NCBI RefSeq assembly: GCF_051465645.1
Contig: NZ_CP195790.1
Location: forward strand, 2,294,001-2,358,000
DNA: 64,000 nt
Origin: Planctomicrobium sp051465645
GTDB taxonomy: Bacteria; Planctomycetota; Planctomycetia; Planctomycetales; Planctomycetaceae
Reading direction: 5' to 3'
A program made the translations under genes and the position numbers. This document shows positions 27,634 to 35,844 of this stretch, piece by piece (within the stretch, counting starts at the first letter, position 1; every line of letters begins with the position of its first letter). The notes under the pieces were generated by a model, which searched no databases, had not been told where the DNA came from, and saw nothing but the letters and a program-made list of their open reading frames with translations.

Positions 27634-28200
27634 TCAGGTGACGGTCTCAGGTGTCTCCAGGCACTCCACTCGACTGCGATAGTCCGCCATTTTTGCCGGT
27701 CCACACAGTTTCGGGCCGTGGCCTTTCAGGACACTGACAACCAGAGTTGCCAACGGCTCTGAAGCAACGATTGCGAACGAAATGTTCTTGCGCATTAACT
27801 TTCGCAATGCGCGCGACGCACGATCACAGGCTTCATCACAGGTTTCTCCCTGTGGAGCACAGACTGATTCCGGAGCTTCTTCCCATTGCCGAAACAAACG
27901 AGGCTGCTTCTGCCGGATCTCGGCGCGGGACATCCCCTGCCAAAGCCCCAGATTCACGTTCGCCAAGCGGTCGAGAACCTTTAATGGAACTCCCAACTCA
28001 TCAGCGATGCGTTCAGCCGCTGCCAGCGATGGCTGACTCGGTGACGCATACAACACATCAAGATCCTGCCCACGAAGGGCTTCAATGATCTCGGCAACCT
28101 GAGCTTCTCCCCGATTTGTCATCGGAAGATTCAAGTCACCCTGGATACGATCCTGGACATCGAATTCCGTCTCGCCAGGCCGAACCACAAAACGCGACAT
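27634..28200 (-). CDS. Histidine-phosphatase-fold protein without catalytic histidines (pseudophosphatase)
   Basis: 188 residues. The phosphoglycerate-mutase-like fold is clear: FVVRPGETEFDVQDRIQGDL, NLPMTNRGEAQVAEI, YASPSQPSLAAAERIADELG and NVNLGLWQGMSRAEI. The catalytic signature RHGE is RPGE, so the phosphate-accepting His is Pro8. The second Arg (SPxxRAxxTA) is Pro, the acid before GxWxG is gone and the second active-site His (SHG) is replaced in VASEPLATLV at 145-154. An enzymatic role is therefore unlikely; ligand binding or regulation is possible. It follows rpe by only 24 bp, so the two are in one operon. Confidence 0.85.
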   Translation of the reverse strand: MSRFVVRPGETEFDVQDRIQGDLNLPMTNRGEAQVAEIIEALRGQDLDVLYASPSQPSLAAAERIADELGVPLKVLDRLANVNLGLWQGMSRAEIRQKQPRLFRQWEEAPESVCAPQGETCDEACDRASRALRKLMRKNISFAIVASEPLATLVVSVLKGHGPKLCGPAKMADYRSRVECLETPETVT

Positions 28201-28224
28201 ATAAAGTCCAAATTAGGTAACCGG

Positions 28225-28908
28225 TCACGTCCGAGCATCAACTGCCAGGCGTTCCATCTCTGCGATGGCCGTCTCGTAGCAGTCTTGATCAAAGATCGAA
28301 CTTCCGGCAACAAAGACCTCCACACCCGCAGCCGAGACTTCAGGAACAGTCTTGGGACCAATTCCGCCGTCGATCGAAATCAGGATGTCGGAGCCGAACA
28401 GTTGACGGACCTCTTTGACCTTGTCCGTCGCACTGGGAATAAATTTCTGACCACCAAACCCCGGATTCACACTCATCACCAGCACAAGGTCACACTCACC
28501 AACGAGTGATGCAATGGTTGAGACAGGAGTGCCCGGATTGATCGCAATCCCTGCCAGACGACCGGCTTCACGAATTCGTCGTAACACCGGAACTGGCTCA
28601 GGACATGCCTCGACATGGATCGTAATCCAATCACACCCAACGCGAATGTACTCGTCAAGCCAGCGGCCTGGGTCATCGATCATCAGGTGTGCATCAAGAA
28701 TCAAATTGGTTCGCTCCCGAATTCGCTCGATGACCATCGGGCCATAGCTCAAATTTGGGACGAAATGGCCATCCATCACATCCAGGTGCAGCAGCTTTGC
28801 ATGCGCATCTTCCAACCGGGCAATTTCCGCTTCTAGATTGCCGAAGTCACACTTCAGCATCGAAGGAGCAATCAACGGACCTGTGAGACGTGCTGCTTTG
28901 AGTGTCAT
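28225..28908 (-). CDS. rpe: Ribulose-phosphate 3-epimerase
   Basis: 227 residues, normal length. TIM-barrel motifs: IAPSMLKCDFGNL, HLDVMDGHFVPNLSYGP (metal-binding His and Asp), LDAHLMIDDPGRW, VMSVNPGFGGQKFI and ISIDGGIGPKT. It interconverts D-ribulose 5-phosphate and D-xylulose 5-phosphate in the pentose phosphate pathway. First gene of an operon with the pseudophosphatase gene; gap lies upstream on the same strand behind its own terminator. Confidence 0.96.
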   Translation of the reverse strand: MTLKAARLTGPLIAPSMLKCDFGNLEAEIARLEDAHAKLLHLDVMDGHFVPNLSYGPMVIERIRERTNLILDAHLMIDDPGRWLDEYIRVGCDWITIHVEACPEPVPVLRRIREAGRLAGIAINPGTPVSTIASLVGECDLVLVMSVNPGFGGQKFIPSATDKVKEVRQLFGSDILISIDGGIGPKTVPEVSAAGVEVFVAGSSIFDQDCYETAIAEMERLAVDART

Positions 28909-28949
28909 TACCTGAAAACGCGTTCGATTCTTACCGGATGGCCAATAGT

Positions 28950-28985
28950 AAAACAGGGTCGTCTCTCTGAAACAGGAGACGACCC
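28950..28985 (-). terminator. Rho-independent terminator of gap
   Basis: Perfect 10-bp stem GGGTCGTCTC (28956-28965) / GAGACGACCC (28976-28985) with a 10-nt loop. On the minus strand it is followed by TGTTTTAC. About 105 bp after the gap stop. Confidence 0.82.
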
Positions 28986-29089
28986 ACGGTCATAATCTTA
29001 CTCAAACCCGACAAGGACAGGTACTGCCGACTTGAAAAATCTTTTCAATGTAGACAGGCACCCGCCGAATGTCATGGCCGGTGATAGAC

Positions 29090-30109
29090 TTAGAGCTTTG
29101 CCAACTTTGAGATCAAGTCAGCGGTACGGTTTGAATAGCCGTACTCGTTGTCGTACCAGCTGAGAACCTTCAGAAGGTTTCCGCCGATCACCTGAGTCCA
29201 GCTGCCATCAAAGATGCTGCTGTAGGTGCTGCCGATGATATCTGATGACACGATCGGATCTTCGGTGTACTGCAGGATTCCCTTCAGTGAACCTTCAGAA
29301 GCGGCCTTCATCGCCTCGTTAACGTCTTTTGCAGTCACGTCTTTTGACATCACAGCAACGAGGTCGGTCACACTGCCTGTTGGAACTGGAACACGGAGAG
29401 AGATCCCGGTCAGTTTTCCATTCAAAGCTGGAAGAACTTCGCCGACAGCCTTTGCAGCGCCGGTTGAAGTCGGAATCACGTTGATCGCAGCTGCGCGAGC
29501 GCGGCGTGGGTCGCTGTGAATCTGATCGGAAACACGCTGATCGTTCGTGTAAGCGTGAACGGTGGTCATCAGACCTTTTTCAATCCCGAACGTTTCGTGA
29601 AGCACCTTTGCCATTGGAGCGAGGCAGTTTGTGGTGCAGCTTGCGTTCGAAACAGTCTTGTGCTCAGCAGTCAGCTGATCGTCGTTCACACCGCAAACAA
29701 CGGTGAGATCTGGCTTATCAGAAGCTGGAGCAGAGATCACGACCTTTGAAGCTCCCGCTTCGAGGTGACTGTCGTAACCTGGCTTGCCGTCTTTTGCGCG
29801 ACCGGTGAAGAAACCAGTTGACTCGAGGGCAACTTGAACGCCGAGTTGCTTCCAAGGCAGGTTGCGAGGATCACGCTCAGCAACAACCTTAACTCGCTTG
29901 CCGTTGATCACGATTGAGTCGCCATCAACACTGACTTCGCCAGGGAATCGACCCTGAACGCTGTCGTACTTCAGCAGCATTGCCAACGCTTTTGGATCGC
30001 CCAGGTCGTTGATGGCAACAATGTCAAACTCGGAACCGCGTGCCAACATAGCTCGCAGTGTAATACGCCCAATACGCCCAAACCCGTTAATGCCGACGGT
30101 GACTGCCAC
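29090..30109 (-). CDS. gap: Glyceraldehyde-3-phosphate dehydrogenase, type I
   Basis: 339 residues. NAD-binding start VGINGFGRIGRITLRAML, catalytic Cys in SNASCTTNCLAP (near 155), HAYTNDQRVSDQIHSDPRRA, SLRVPVPTGSVTDL and the end SWYDNEYGYSNRTADLI. It oxidises glyceraldehyde 3-phosphate to 1,3-bisphosphoglycerate in glycolysis and runs in reverse in gluconeogenesis. The Asp/Leu pair after strand 2 (VAINDLGDP) favours NAD. ATG at 30109. Single-gene unit with its own terminator. Confidence 0.98.
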   Translation of the reverse strand: MAVTVGINGFGRIGRITLRAMLARGSEFDIVAINDLGDPKALAMLLKYDSVQGRFPGEVSVDGDSIVINGKRVKVVAERDPRNLPWKQLGVQVALESTGFFTGRAKDGKPGYDSHLEAGASKVVISAPASDKPDLTVVCGVNDDQLTAEHKTVSNASCTTNCLAPMAKVLHETFGIEKGLMTTVHAYTNDQRVSDQIHSDPRRARAAAINVIPTSTGAAKAVGEVLPALNGKLTGISLRVPVPTGSVTDLVAVMSKDVTAKDVNEAMKAASEGSLKGILQYTEDPIVSSDIIGSTYSSIFDGSWTQVIGGNLLKVLSWYDNEYGYSNRTADLISKLAKL

Positions 30110-30548
30110 GACAAGCTTCTCCCAAAAAACGAAAACCTTATTACTTCAACCTCTAAGTTGAGTCGGCAGATTGTACTGCCGCAGAAACAAGCTCTCAACT
30201 GCTGCAACCGGAACTTTTGGTCGAAACGCAACACACGAAAACACTGACCGTCCCGTTACAGACTCTTTACCCAAACCCCGCAACTAAACCTAACACCTGC
30301 CCTGCCAAATCGTATTCCTCCGCTTAACAGCAGCAACTCCGTTCAATCTACCCAGCGAGAGAGCAGCCACCCGAAACAATGCGTAACCCCCTCCCCTGAA
30401 GCCACTTCCACCGACACACCACCACAACAGATTCGTCAACAATCCGTCTCAGACACTGATTTCGGAAAAATCCCTGTGAATGGCTGGAAGTCTGGGACCC
30501 TTTTCGACTACAGTTTCCGCTTCAATTTTTCGCAATCATGGTGGAAAA
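30110..30548. other. Divergent intergenic region between gap and rpmI
   Basis: About 440 bp with no supported gene. It carries the divergent promoters for gap (minus) and rpmI-rplT (plus). infC (IF3), usually directly upstream of rpmI, is absent. No structure matching a known ribosomal-protein leader could be assigned by eye. Confidence 0.5.
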
Positions 30549-30752
30549 ATGCCCAAAGCAAAAACACACAAAGGGATTGCCAAGCGGTTCAAAATGACTG
30601 GCTCTGGTAAGAAGGCCACTCACCGCAGCGCTAACCGCGGCCACATCCTCGGTAAGAAATCAGCTAAGCGGAAACGCCAGCTGCGCGGCGGCGGAATCGT
30701 TTGCGGTGCTAACGCCCGCATGGTTCTGGATGCTATTCGCCCAAGCCTGTAA
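30549..30752 (+). CDS. rpmI: 50S ribosomal protein L35
   Basis: 67 residues from the ATG at 30549 (MPKAKTHKGIAKRFKMTGSG), with the typical L35 blocks THRSANRGHILGKKSAKRKR and a short C-terminus. The frame is open upstream to 30480, but L35 always starts with MPK. Part of the large ribosomal subunit. Followed by rplT after 158 bp. Confidence 0.97.
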   Translation: MPKAKTHKGIAKRFKMTGSGKKATHRSANRGHILGKKSAKRKRQLRGGGIVCGANARMVLDAIRPSL

Positions 30753-30910
30753 TTTCGCTGACGCAACATTTCGCCCGATGGGGCGGTATGACCGTGCTGC
30801 CGTTTCAGGGATTGGTTTGCCCCTGGCGGTCCGTCATTTCAACAACTAGCAATTCAGCCTAGTCAAAAGCTTTATTGCTTTTCGGACTAAGGCCACAGAA
30901 AGATCGAACC

Positions 30911-31270
30911 ATGAGAGTAAAGTACGGGAAGGCCCGTCGGAAGAAGAAAAATCGTATCTTCCGTGAAGCAAAAGGGAACTGGGGCGGCCGGAGTAAGCTC
31001 TGGCGAACAGTACAAGAAACACTCATTCGCGCCCGTGCATATGCATTCCGCGATCGTCGAGTCAAGAAACGTGAATTCCGCGCTCTGTGGATCACTCGTC
31101 TCTCTGCTGCTGCAACACAGCGCGGACTGCGCTATTCACAGCTGATCCACGGCCTCGATCTCGCCGGAATCAAAGTGAACCGCAAGATGCTGAGCGAAAT
31201 CGCGATTCACACACCTGCAATCTTCGACGAAATTGCAGACGCAGCAAAGGCCGCACTCGCTAAGAAGTAA
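30911..31270 (+). CDS. rplT: 50S ribosomal protein L20
   Basis: 119 residues, normal length, from the ATG at 30911 (MRVKYGKARRKKKNRIFREA). Blocks: AKGNWGGRSKLWRTVQETLI, RALWITRLSAAATQRGLRYS and IHGLDLAGIKVNRKMLSEIA. It assembles early on 23S rRNA and in many bacteria represses its own operon through an RNA leader. The 158-bp spacer before it contains GC-rich inverted segments (around 30780-30840) and AAAAGC/GCTTTT (30864-30880), which could form part of such a control. Confidence 0.97.
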   Translation: MRVKYGKARRKKKNRIFREAKGNWGGRSKLWRTVQETLIRARAYAFRDRRVKKREFRALWITRLSAAATQRGLRYSQLIHGLDLAGIKVNRKMLSEIAIHTPAIFDEIADAAKAALAKK

Positions 31271-31323
31271 TCTTCGCGACGCTGTTCAGAGCTCTGAACT
31301 TCAGACTCTCTGTAAAAATTTCG

Positions 31324-31358
31324 CACTCCTGACAGGACTTGTCAGGAGTGTTTTTGTT
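31324..31358 (+). terminator. Rho-independent terminator of rpmI-rplT
   Basis: Perfect 11-bp stem CACTCCTGACA (31324-31334) / TGTCAGGAGTG (31340-31350), loop GGACT, then TTTTTGTTT. A second palindrome, TTCAGAGCTCTGAA, lies 26 bp upstream. Confidence 0.93.
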
Positions 31359-31513
31359 TGCGCCTGTCATTTTTCCTGCTATTTCCGCTTCGGTCAGGAA
31401 AAGAATTTGGCTCGACTTGGATCAGAACCGCTTGAATCGTTTCGGTTTCGAGCAGATTTCGGTATCCTCGCCAAAACCTCCTGCCAGTTTCCCTTCAGCA
31501 GCGAAACGACGAA

Positions 31514-32965
31514 ATGTCCACACCCACTGCCTCAAAATCGACAGGAGGCTGGACGCTGATCCAGTCCCTGGTCTGCCTGACAGCTGCAATCGGCTTCGCA
31601 TTCGACACATACGAATTGCTGATGCTTCCATTGATTGCCCCTGCAGCGATCTTTGAACTCACCGGATTCAAACCTGGATCGCCTGAATCCCTCGCATGGA
31701 TTCGAACGCTTTTCTTCGTCCCTGCGATTTTCGGAGCCTTCTTTGGGCTACTCGGAGGATGGTTGACAGATCGTTTCGGCCGTCGTCGCGTCCTCACCGG
31801 GAGCATCTTGCTTTATGCAATCGCCGCTTTCGTCTCGGGATACTCGACTTCGATGAACATGCTCCTCATCTGCAGGTGCCTTGTGTTTATTGGAGTCTGT
31901 GTTGAGTTCGTTGCCGCAGTCGCCTGGCTCGCTGAACTGTTCGACGACCCCATCGTCCGCGAACGTGTCATTGGTTACACGCAGGCGTTTGCCTCGGCAG
32001 GGGGACTGTTGGTTGCATTTGTCAATCACTACCTCGCTCACTTGGGAGCAGAGGGGCATCTTCCGACAATTGTGATGCCACAATGGGCGGTCGGTCTTCT
32101 TGGAACACTTGAGAACCCGGATCCGGTCTGGCGTCTCACCTTGATTTCCGGTCTTTTCCCAGCGATTCCACTGATCATCGTACGCCCATTCCTTCCTGAA
32201 TCACCAAAGTGGGCTCAGAAGAAGGCCGCTGGCGAACTCAAACGCCCATCGATTCTGGAACTGTTCACACCCGCACTTCGCCGCGCGACGATTGTTTCCA
32301 CCCTGCTCGTCGGGTGTGGTTACGGCCTGGCATTCGGTGCCATTCAACAGATCCCGCAGATCGTTCGTGGCTTGCCAGAAGTGAAGGAAGTAACAAAGGA
32401 TATGTCACCTAAAGAAGCTGCTTCTCATACCCAGAAGGCGGCTGCCTCATACAGCCAATTTCAGGAATGGGGCGGACTGGCTGGGCGATTCCTGCTGGCA
32501 TTCCTTGTACTACGCATTGTCAGCCGCCGGACCCTGTTAGCCTTGTTTGTCGTCCCGGCAATGATCATCCTTCCGCTCTTCTTCATGGCAATGGCTAAAG
32601 GAGACAACGTAACGCTCTTTACCATCGGTGGCGTGGATTTCACCGCATTACAGATCGGACTCTTCTTCGCCGGGGCGGTTGTTATTGGCCAGTTCAGCTT
32701 CTGGGGGAATTACCTTCCAGCGATCTTCCCACTCCACCTGCGTGGGACGGGCGAAAGCATGGCAGCCAACATTGGCGGACGCTTGATCGGAACCAGCTTT
32801 GCCGCTTTGACTGCAACTCTCGCAGCCCAAACTTGGATTCCTGGTCCTCCAGGGCCAGCAAAAATTGCGACTGTCGCCGCAGGAGTCGCAGGCGGACTGT
32901 GCCTGATCGCCCTGATTTTAGTTGCATTCCTTCCAGAGCCACCTCCAGAAGAACAGAATTCATAG
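31514..32965 (+). CDS. Major facilitator superfamily transporter (sugar-porter-like)
   Basis: 483 residues with about 12 membrane helices. The loop 2-3 signature is GGWLTDRFGRRRVL; the helix 4-5 region has RCLVFIGVCVEFVAAVAWLA and the loop after helix 6 FLPESPKWAQKKAAG, both typical of the metabolite:H+ symporter/sugar branch. After helix 6 is a soluble stretch with MSPKEAASHTQKAA. The end has WGNYLPAIFPLHLRGTGESM, seen in planctomycete members. Substrate unknown. ATG at 31514; terminator 30 bp after the stop. Confidence 0.88.
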   Translation: MSTPTASKSTGGWTLIQSLVCLTAAIGFAFDTYELLMLPLIAPAAIFELTGFKPGSPESLAWIRTLFFVPAIFGAFFGLLGGWLTDRFGRRRVLTGSILLYAIAAFVSGYSTSMNMLLICRCLVFIGVCVEFVAAVAWLAELFDDPIVRERVIGYTQAFASAGGLLVAFVNHYLAHLGAEGHLPTIVMPQWAVGLLGTLENPDPVWRLTLISGLFPAIPLIIVRPFLPESPKWAQKKAAGELKRPSILELFTPALRRATIVSTLLVGCGYGLAFGAIQQIPQIVRGLPEVKEVTKDMSPKEAASHTQKAAASYSQFQEWGGLAGRFLLAFLVLRIVSRRTLLALFVVPAMIILPLFFMAMAKGDNVTLFTIGGVDFTALQIGLFFAGAVVIGQFSFWGNYLPAIFPLHLRGTGESMAANIGGRLIGTSFAALTATLAAQTWIPGPPGPAKIATVAAGVAGGLCLIALILVAFLPEPPPEEQNS

Positions 32966-32977
32966 ACCGGTTCGGTC
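32964..32977 (+). repeat. Core motif of repeat family C
   Basis: AGACCGGTTCGGTC directly overlapping the MFS stop codon is identical to the first 14 bases of family C copies, but the rest of the repeat is missing. Confidence 0.35.
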
Positions 32978-32994
32978 AGTGAGGCTTAATACGA

Positions 32995-33034
32995 AGAAGG
33001 CCGCATCGATCTGGATCGATGTGGCCTTCTTTAT
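32995..33034 (+). terminator. Rho-independent terminator of the MFS gene
   Basis: 16-bp stem AGAAGGCCGCATCGAT / ATCGATGTGGCCTTCT with one G-T pair, loop CTGG, then TTATT. Confidence 0.9.
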
Positions 33035-33198
33035 TGGGAACCTCTTCCGGTTACGCAAACAGTGGCTCCAAAAGCGATTCCGTTGAGTTTTCCCTGAGTG
33101 GGCGTCGATACCTTGAATAGCGTGATTGGTCGTAGTCGTTCCGCATTCCAGTTGCAGGCAGTCCTCGCAAACAGATTCTGCACAAGCAGTGTGCCGAT

Positions 33199-33527
33199 AT
33201 GAGTTCAGATCGTACCAGAGCACAATCGATCCTCACCGAATGCTTGAACAGCATGGCGGGGCTGTCTGAACGTGTCACGCACCCGCACTTGAAACGGGAA
33301 CTCTTAACGAGCGAATGCGACTTGCTCGATTTCTCCTTGAGCACCCACTCTCCACCGAGCTACCCGAGATTCTCGCCGCCACAGGAAAACAAACAGCCTG
33401 CCTGAGCGAATTTCCGATTGAGTGCAGCAGCAACTTCACAATTCTGCGCCGGGTTAAAGAGTTTCCTGAGTCATTGCCGTCTGCCAGAATTCACTCTCGT
33501 GCCACCCCACGCATAGAATGCATTTGA
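33199..33527 (+). pseudogene. Possible small frameshifted gene, unrecognised
   Basis: Two overlapping plus-strand frames look coding in composition. The first is 33199-33405 from an ATG (MSSDRTRAQSILTECLNSMA, continuing GLSERVTHPHLKRELL). The second is 33315-33527 (LARFLLEHPLSTELPEILAA then TGKQTACLSEFPIECSS). The sense of the first fades where that of the second begins, near 33310-33345, so one frameshifted gene is possible. Alternatively both are chance. No family recognised and no Shine-Dalgarno seen. Confidence 0.3.
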
Positions 33528-33592
33528 GCAATCTCCAGCGAGAGATGAGACACGCAGACGTGATTCAAAGCACCGAGATTGAACAGGGCAAC

Positions 33593-34138
33593 ATGGACCT
33601 GATTCCCCGCCAAGATCGACAATCAGATCGCTCAGTGAGCGGATTCGATGAGAGCCGAACCGGGACCCTGCTGATCACAGCCGGTGCAATTGGATTCATG
33701 CTGCTCCTGCTCGCCGGCCTTGATTGCCTGCCGTTTCGGTGGGAACACTTCATCCGCAACAATGCCCCGATCTGGTGCCTGGGTGCAGGCGCATTGCTTA
33801 TTGCAGGAATCAGCAGTCATTGGAGAGCGGGGCATGAACCACATGGCTGGGCTCCCAGTCGACCTGGCCGCCGATTCGAGAGCATCATCGTCTACACACG
33901 TGAGAGCTGTCCGTTGTGCGATGAAGGAATCGAACTCTTAGGAAGGTATCGTCGCTGGCTGCCACCAGCAGACGAGGTCAACGTCGATGACGATCCACAA
34001 TTGGTGGTTCAGCACGGCGAATGGGTTCCCGTGGTTTTGATTGACGGACGCCCACGATTTCGTGGCCACATCAATGAAGTGCTGCTTCGACGCCTGATCG
34101 AGGGAACTCCGCCCCACCCGAAACTTCGCCAGCGCTGA
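33593..34138 (+). CDS. Membrane protein with C-terminal glutaredoxin-like domain
   Basis: 181 residues from the ATG at 33593 (AGGG before it); ATGs at 33518 and 33545 would lengthen it. Two membrane helices (TLLITAGAIGFMLLLLAGLD and IWCLGAGALLIAGISSHW) are followed by a thioredoxin-fold domain of the DUF836/glutaredoxin-like type: IVYTRESCPLCDEGIELLGR with a CPLC redox motif, then VNVDDDPQLVVQHGEWVPVV with the cis-Pro. The domain would face the cytoplasm if the helices form a hairpin. Redox partner unknown. Confidence 0.8.
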   Translation: MDLIPRQDRQSDRSVSGFDESRTGTLLITAGAIGFMLLLLAGLDCLPFRWEHFIRNNAPIWCLGAGALLIAGISSHWRAGHEPHGWAPSRPGRRFESIIVYTRESCPLCDEGIELLGRYRRWLPPADEVNVDDDPQLVVQHGEWVPVVLIDGRPRFRGHINEVLLRRLIEGTPPHPKLRQR

Positions 34139-34206
34139 TACCTCCCCAGAAGGATGAGGCACTCTCTGGTTTGCTGGCGAACGCCTTAAGAAACCCTCAG
34201 GCTGGA

Positions 34207-34644
34207 CTACTTGGACTTCTTCGTCGGCAACTTGAACTTCGGGTCCTTTGGAAGATTAATTTCGACCACGTTCGGTCCATCCTTAATCTCGGCCGTGACC
34301 CCCGAAGTTTGTTCAGAACCGAACTTCGATGGCAACGTGGAAACCCCTTCCGACTCGACGCCATTCGGGAAGCTCATTGCGTTAATTGCGAGCTTGTATG
34401 CTCCAGCCGGCAGCTTCACCTCATAGGTGCCATCATCTGCTGAATGACCTGTTGCATACGGGCCTCCAGCGACAGGGATAAACAGGACGCTCGCTCCAGA
34501 GACCGCTTCATTATCGTAAATCACTTTTCCGGTGACTGGATACGATTTTGGCCCACGACTACCGCATCCGAGGGCAACAAGACACAGCAAGAGCCCCAGA
34601 CAAACAGCAGACTTTCGACCAAGGGTTTGCAGGTTGAAAATCAT
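34207..34644 (-). CDS. Lipoprotein with carboxypeptidase-regulatory-like domain
   Basis: 145 residues. Signal peptide with lipobox LVALGC. The mature part starts SRGPKSYPVTGKVIYDNEAV and continues through VSGASVLFIPVAGG, DDGTYEVKLPAGAYKLAINA, the transthyretin-like regulatory fold. In planctomycetes such proteins occur in large numbers directly downstream of DUF1559 genes, as here (240 bp after the DUF1559 stop). Function unknown; cell-surface or periplasmic. Confidence 0.88.
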   Translation of the reverse strand: MIFNLQTLGRKSAVCLGLLLCLVALGCGSRGPKSYPVTGKVIYDNEAVSGASVLFIPVAGGPYATGHSADDGTYEVKLPAGAYKLAINAMSFPNGVESEGVSTLPSKFGSEQTSGVTAEIKDGPNVVEINLPKDPKFKLPTKKSK

Positions 34645-34699
34645 GTCACATTCACCTTACATCAGCGCAAGCACGAAATTGAAATTGAAACGGTGGCGA

Positions 34700-34771
34700 A
34701 ACCGGTTCGGTCTCGCATGTGGCCGCGCAACTGCCTTCTCAACTGAAAAGAAGCTGAATTCCGCGTGCCAG
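34700..34771 (+). repeat. Family C short palindromic repeat, copy C3
   Basis: AACCGGTTCGGTCTCGCATG, then TGGCCGCGCAACTGCCTTCT, CAACTGAAAAGAAGCTGAAT and TCCGCGTGCCAG. About 72 bp, 56 bp upstream of the lipoprotein start, so it would be in the leader if transcription begins in the spacer. Confidence 0.8.
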
Positions 34772-34799
34772 TGACGCAAACACTCTCAGGAAATGCTGA

Positions 34800-34843
34800 A
34801 AGGAAAACGAAGCAGACTTTCACTTAATGAAATATCTGCTTCG
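34800..34843 (-). terminator. Terminator or attenuator after the DUF1559 gene
   Basis: Stem CGAAGCAGA (34808-34816) / TCTGCTTCG (34835-34843) with an inner TTTCA/TGAAA stem. On the minus strand TTTTCCTTTC follows. It lies between the DUF1559 and lipoprotein genes, so it may reduce expression of the second gene. Confidence 0.78.
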
Positions 34844-34884
34844 CAGCCAATTCCTCTGTCGAACCTGACTCTGACAGTAACGGC

Positions 34885-35844
34885 TTAGAATTCACCGATC
34901 ACTTCGCCACCATCTCGGGTGGAAAGATTCTTCAGGATATCCAGAGACATATTGCGAGACAGGAATCGCACACTTCCATCAGCAAGCGAGAAGTTCGCTC
35001 CCCCGGTATGCTGGCTATGAAACGGAGTCAGGTTTGTCGTGAAGTTCCCTGTGTAGCCAATCGGGTATTGAACCGACTTATTGTCGATTGTGAGATATCC
35101 GTCTGCGTAATAGAAGAACCCAAAGGTCCAAGGCTTCAAACCACCAAACCCGGCCTGAGACATACTTGTGGACCAACCCTGAGTACTGGAGGTCTCACCA
35201 AGCAGAATCGTATTGGATGTCCCGTCGATGACCGAGCCCATGCGGACTTTGCTCAACGGATACACAATTCCTGACGTCGAATAGCTACGCCCTTCCCCGC
35301 TCGGCGAATTGAACCATCCCACATCTCGTGACCCGGAAACGGCTCGATAGTGCAATGCACCCTGTTGAGCCTGATACGGGAAGTTGCCGTTTGTCAGCTG
35401 ATCTGATGCTGTATTTCCCAATGGAGAAGAAGGGCAAGAAAGCGATGGAACCGGTCCCCAAATTGGATCTTCTGGGTCGTGTGTACGATAAGGAGAAGTT
35501 CGGGTCCAGAAATCAGTCGGTGCGTATCGTGAGATTGCGGTCTCAACACGAACTCCCTGTTCAATGAACGGGAAAATTCGCGGGACCCAACCCACTGGAT
35601 ACTGACCAGTCAACATCCCACCGGGCATGAAGGTGGTGTAAGTGTCATGGTAGTTGTGGAAAGCAAGACCGAGCTGCTTCAGATTGTTACGGCACTGAGT
35701 CATTCGAGCAGCTTCTCGAGCCTGCTGAACTGCTGGCAGCAACAGTGCAACCAAAATGGCGATAATGGCAATCACCACCAGCAACTCGATCAAGGTAAAA
35801 CCTTGTTTCCTCTTTTGTGTCATTTCAGATTCTTTTGAGAGCAT
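34885..35844 (-). CDS. DUF1559 prepilin-like protein 1
   Basis: 319 residues from the ATG at 35844; an ATG at 35823 is an alternative. Type IV prepilin N-terminus KQGFTLIELLVVIAIIAILV, then the block LLLPAVQQAREAARMTQCRN typical of DUF1559, and the C-terminal family sequence FHSQHTGGANFSLADGSVRF, the H-x9-DG signature, ending GGEVIGEF. Planctomycetes encode dozens of these; they are processed by prepilin peptidase and thought to form surface pseudopili. Paired with the lipoprotein gene downstream. Confidence 0.95.
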   Translation of the reverse strand: MLSKESEMTQKRKQGFTLIELLVVIAIIAILVALLLPAVQQAREAARMTQCRNNLKQLGLAFHNYHDTYTTFMPGGMLTGQYPVGWVPRIFPFIEQGVRVETAISRYAPTDFWTRTSPYRTHDPEDPIWGPVPSLSCPSSPLGNTASDQLTNGNFPYQAQQGALHYRAVSGSRDVGWFNSPSGEGRSYSTSGIVYPLSKVRMGSVIDGTSNTILLGETSSTQGWSTSMSQAGFGGLKPWTFGFFYYADGYLTIDNKSVQYPIGYTGNFTTNLTPFHSQHTGGANFSLADGSVRFLSRNMSLDILKNLSTRDGGEVIGEF

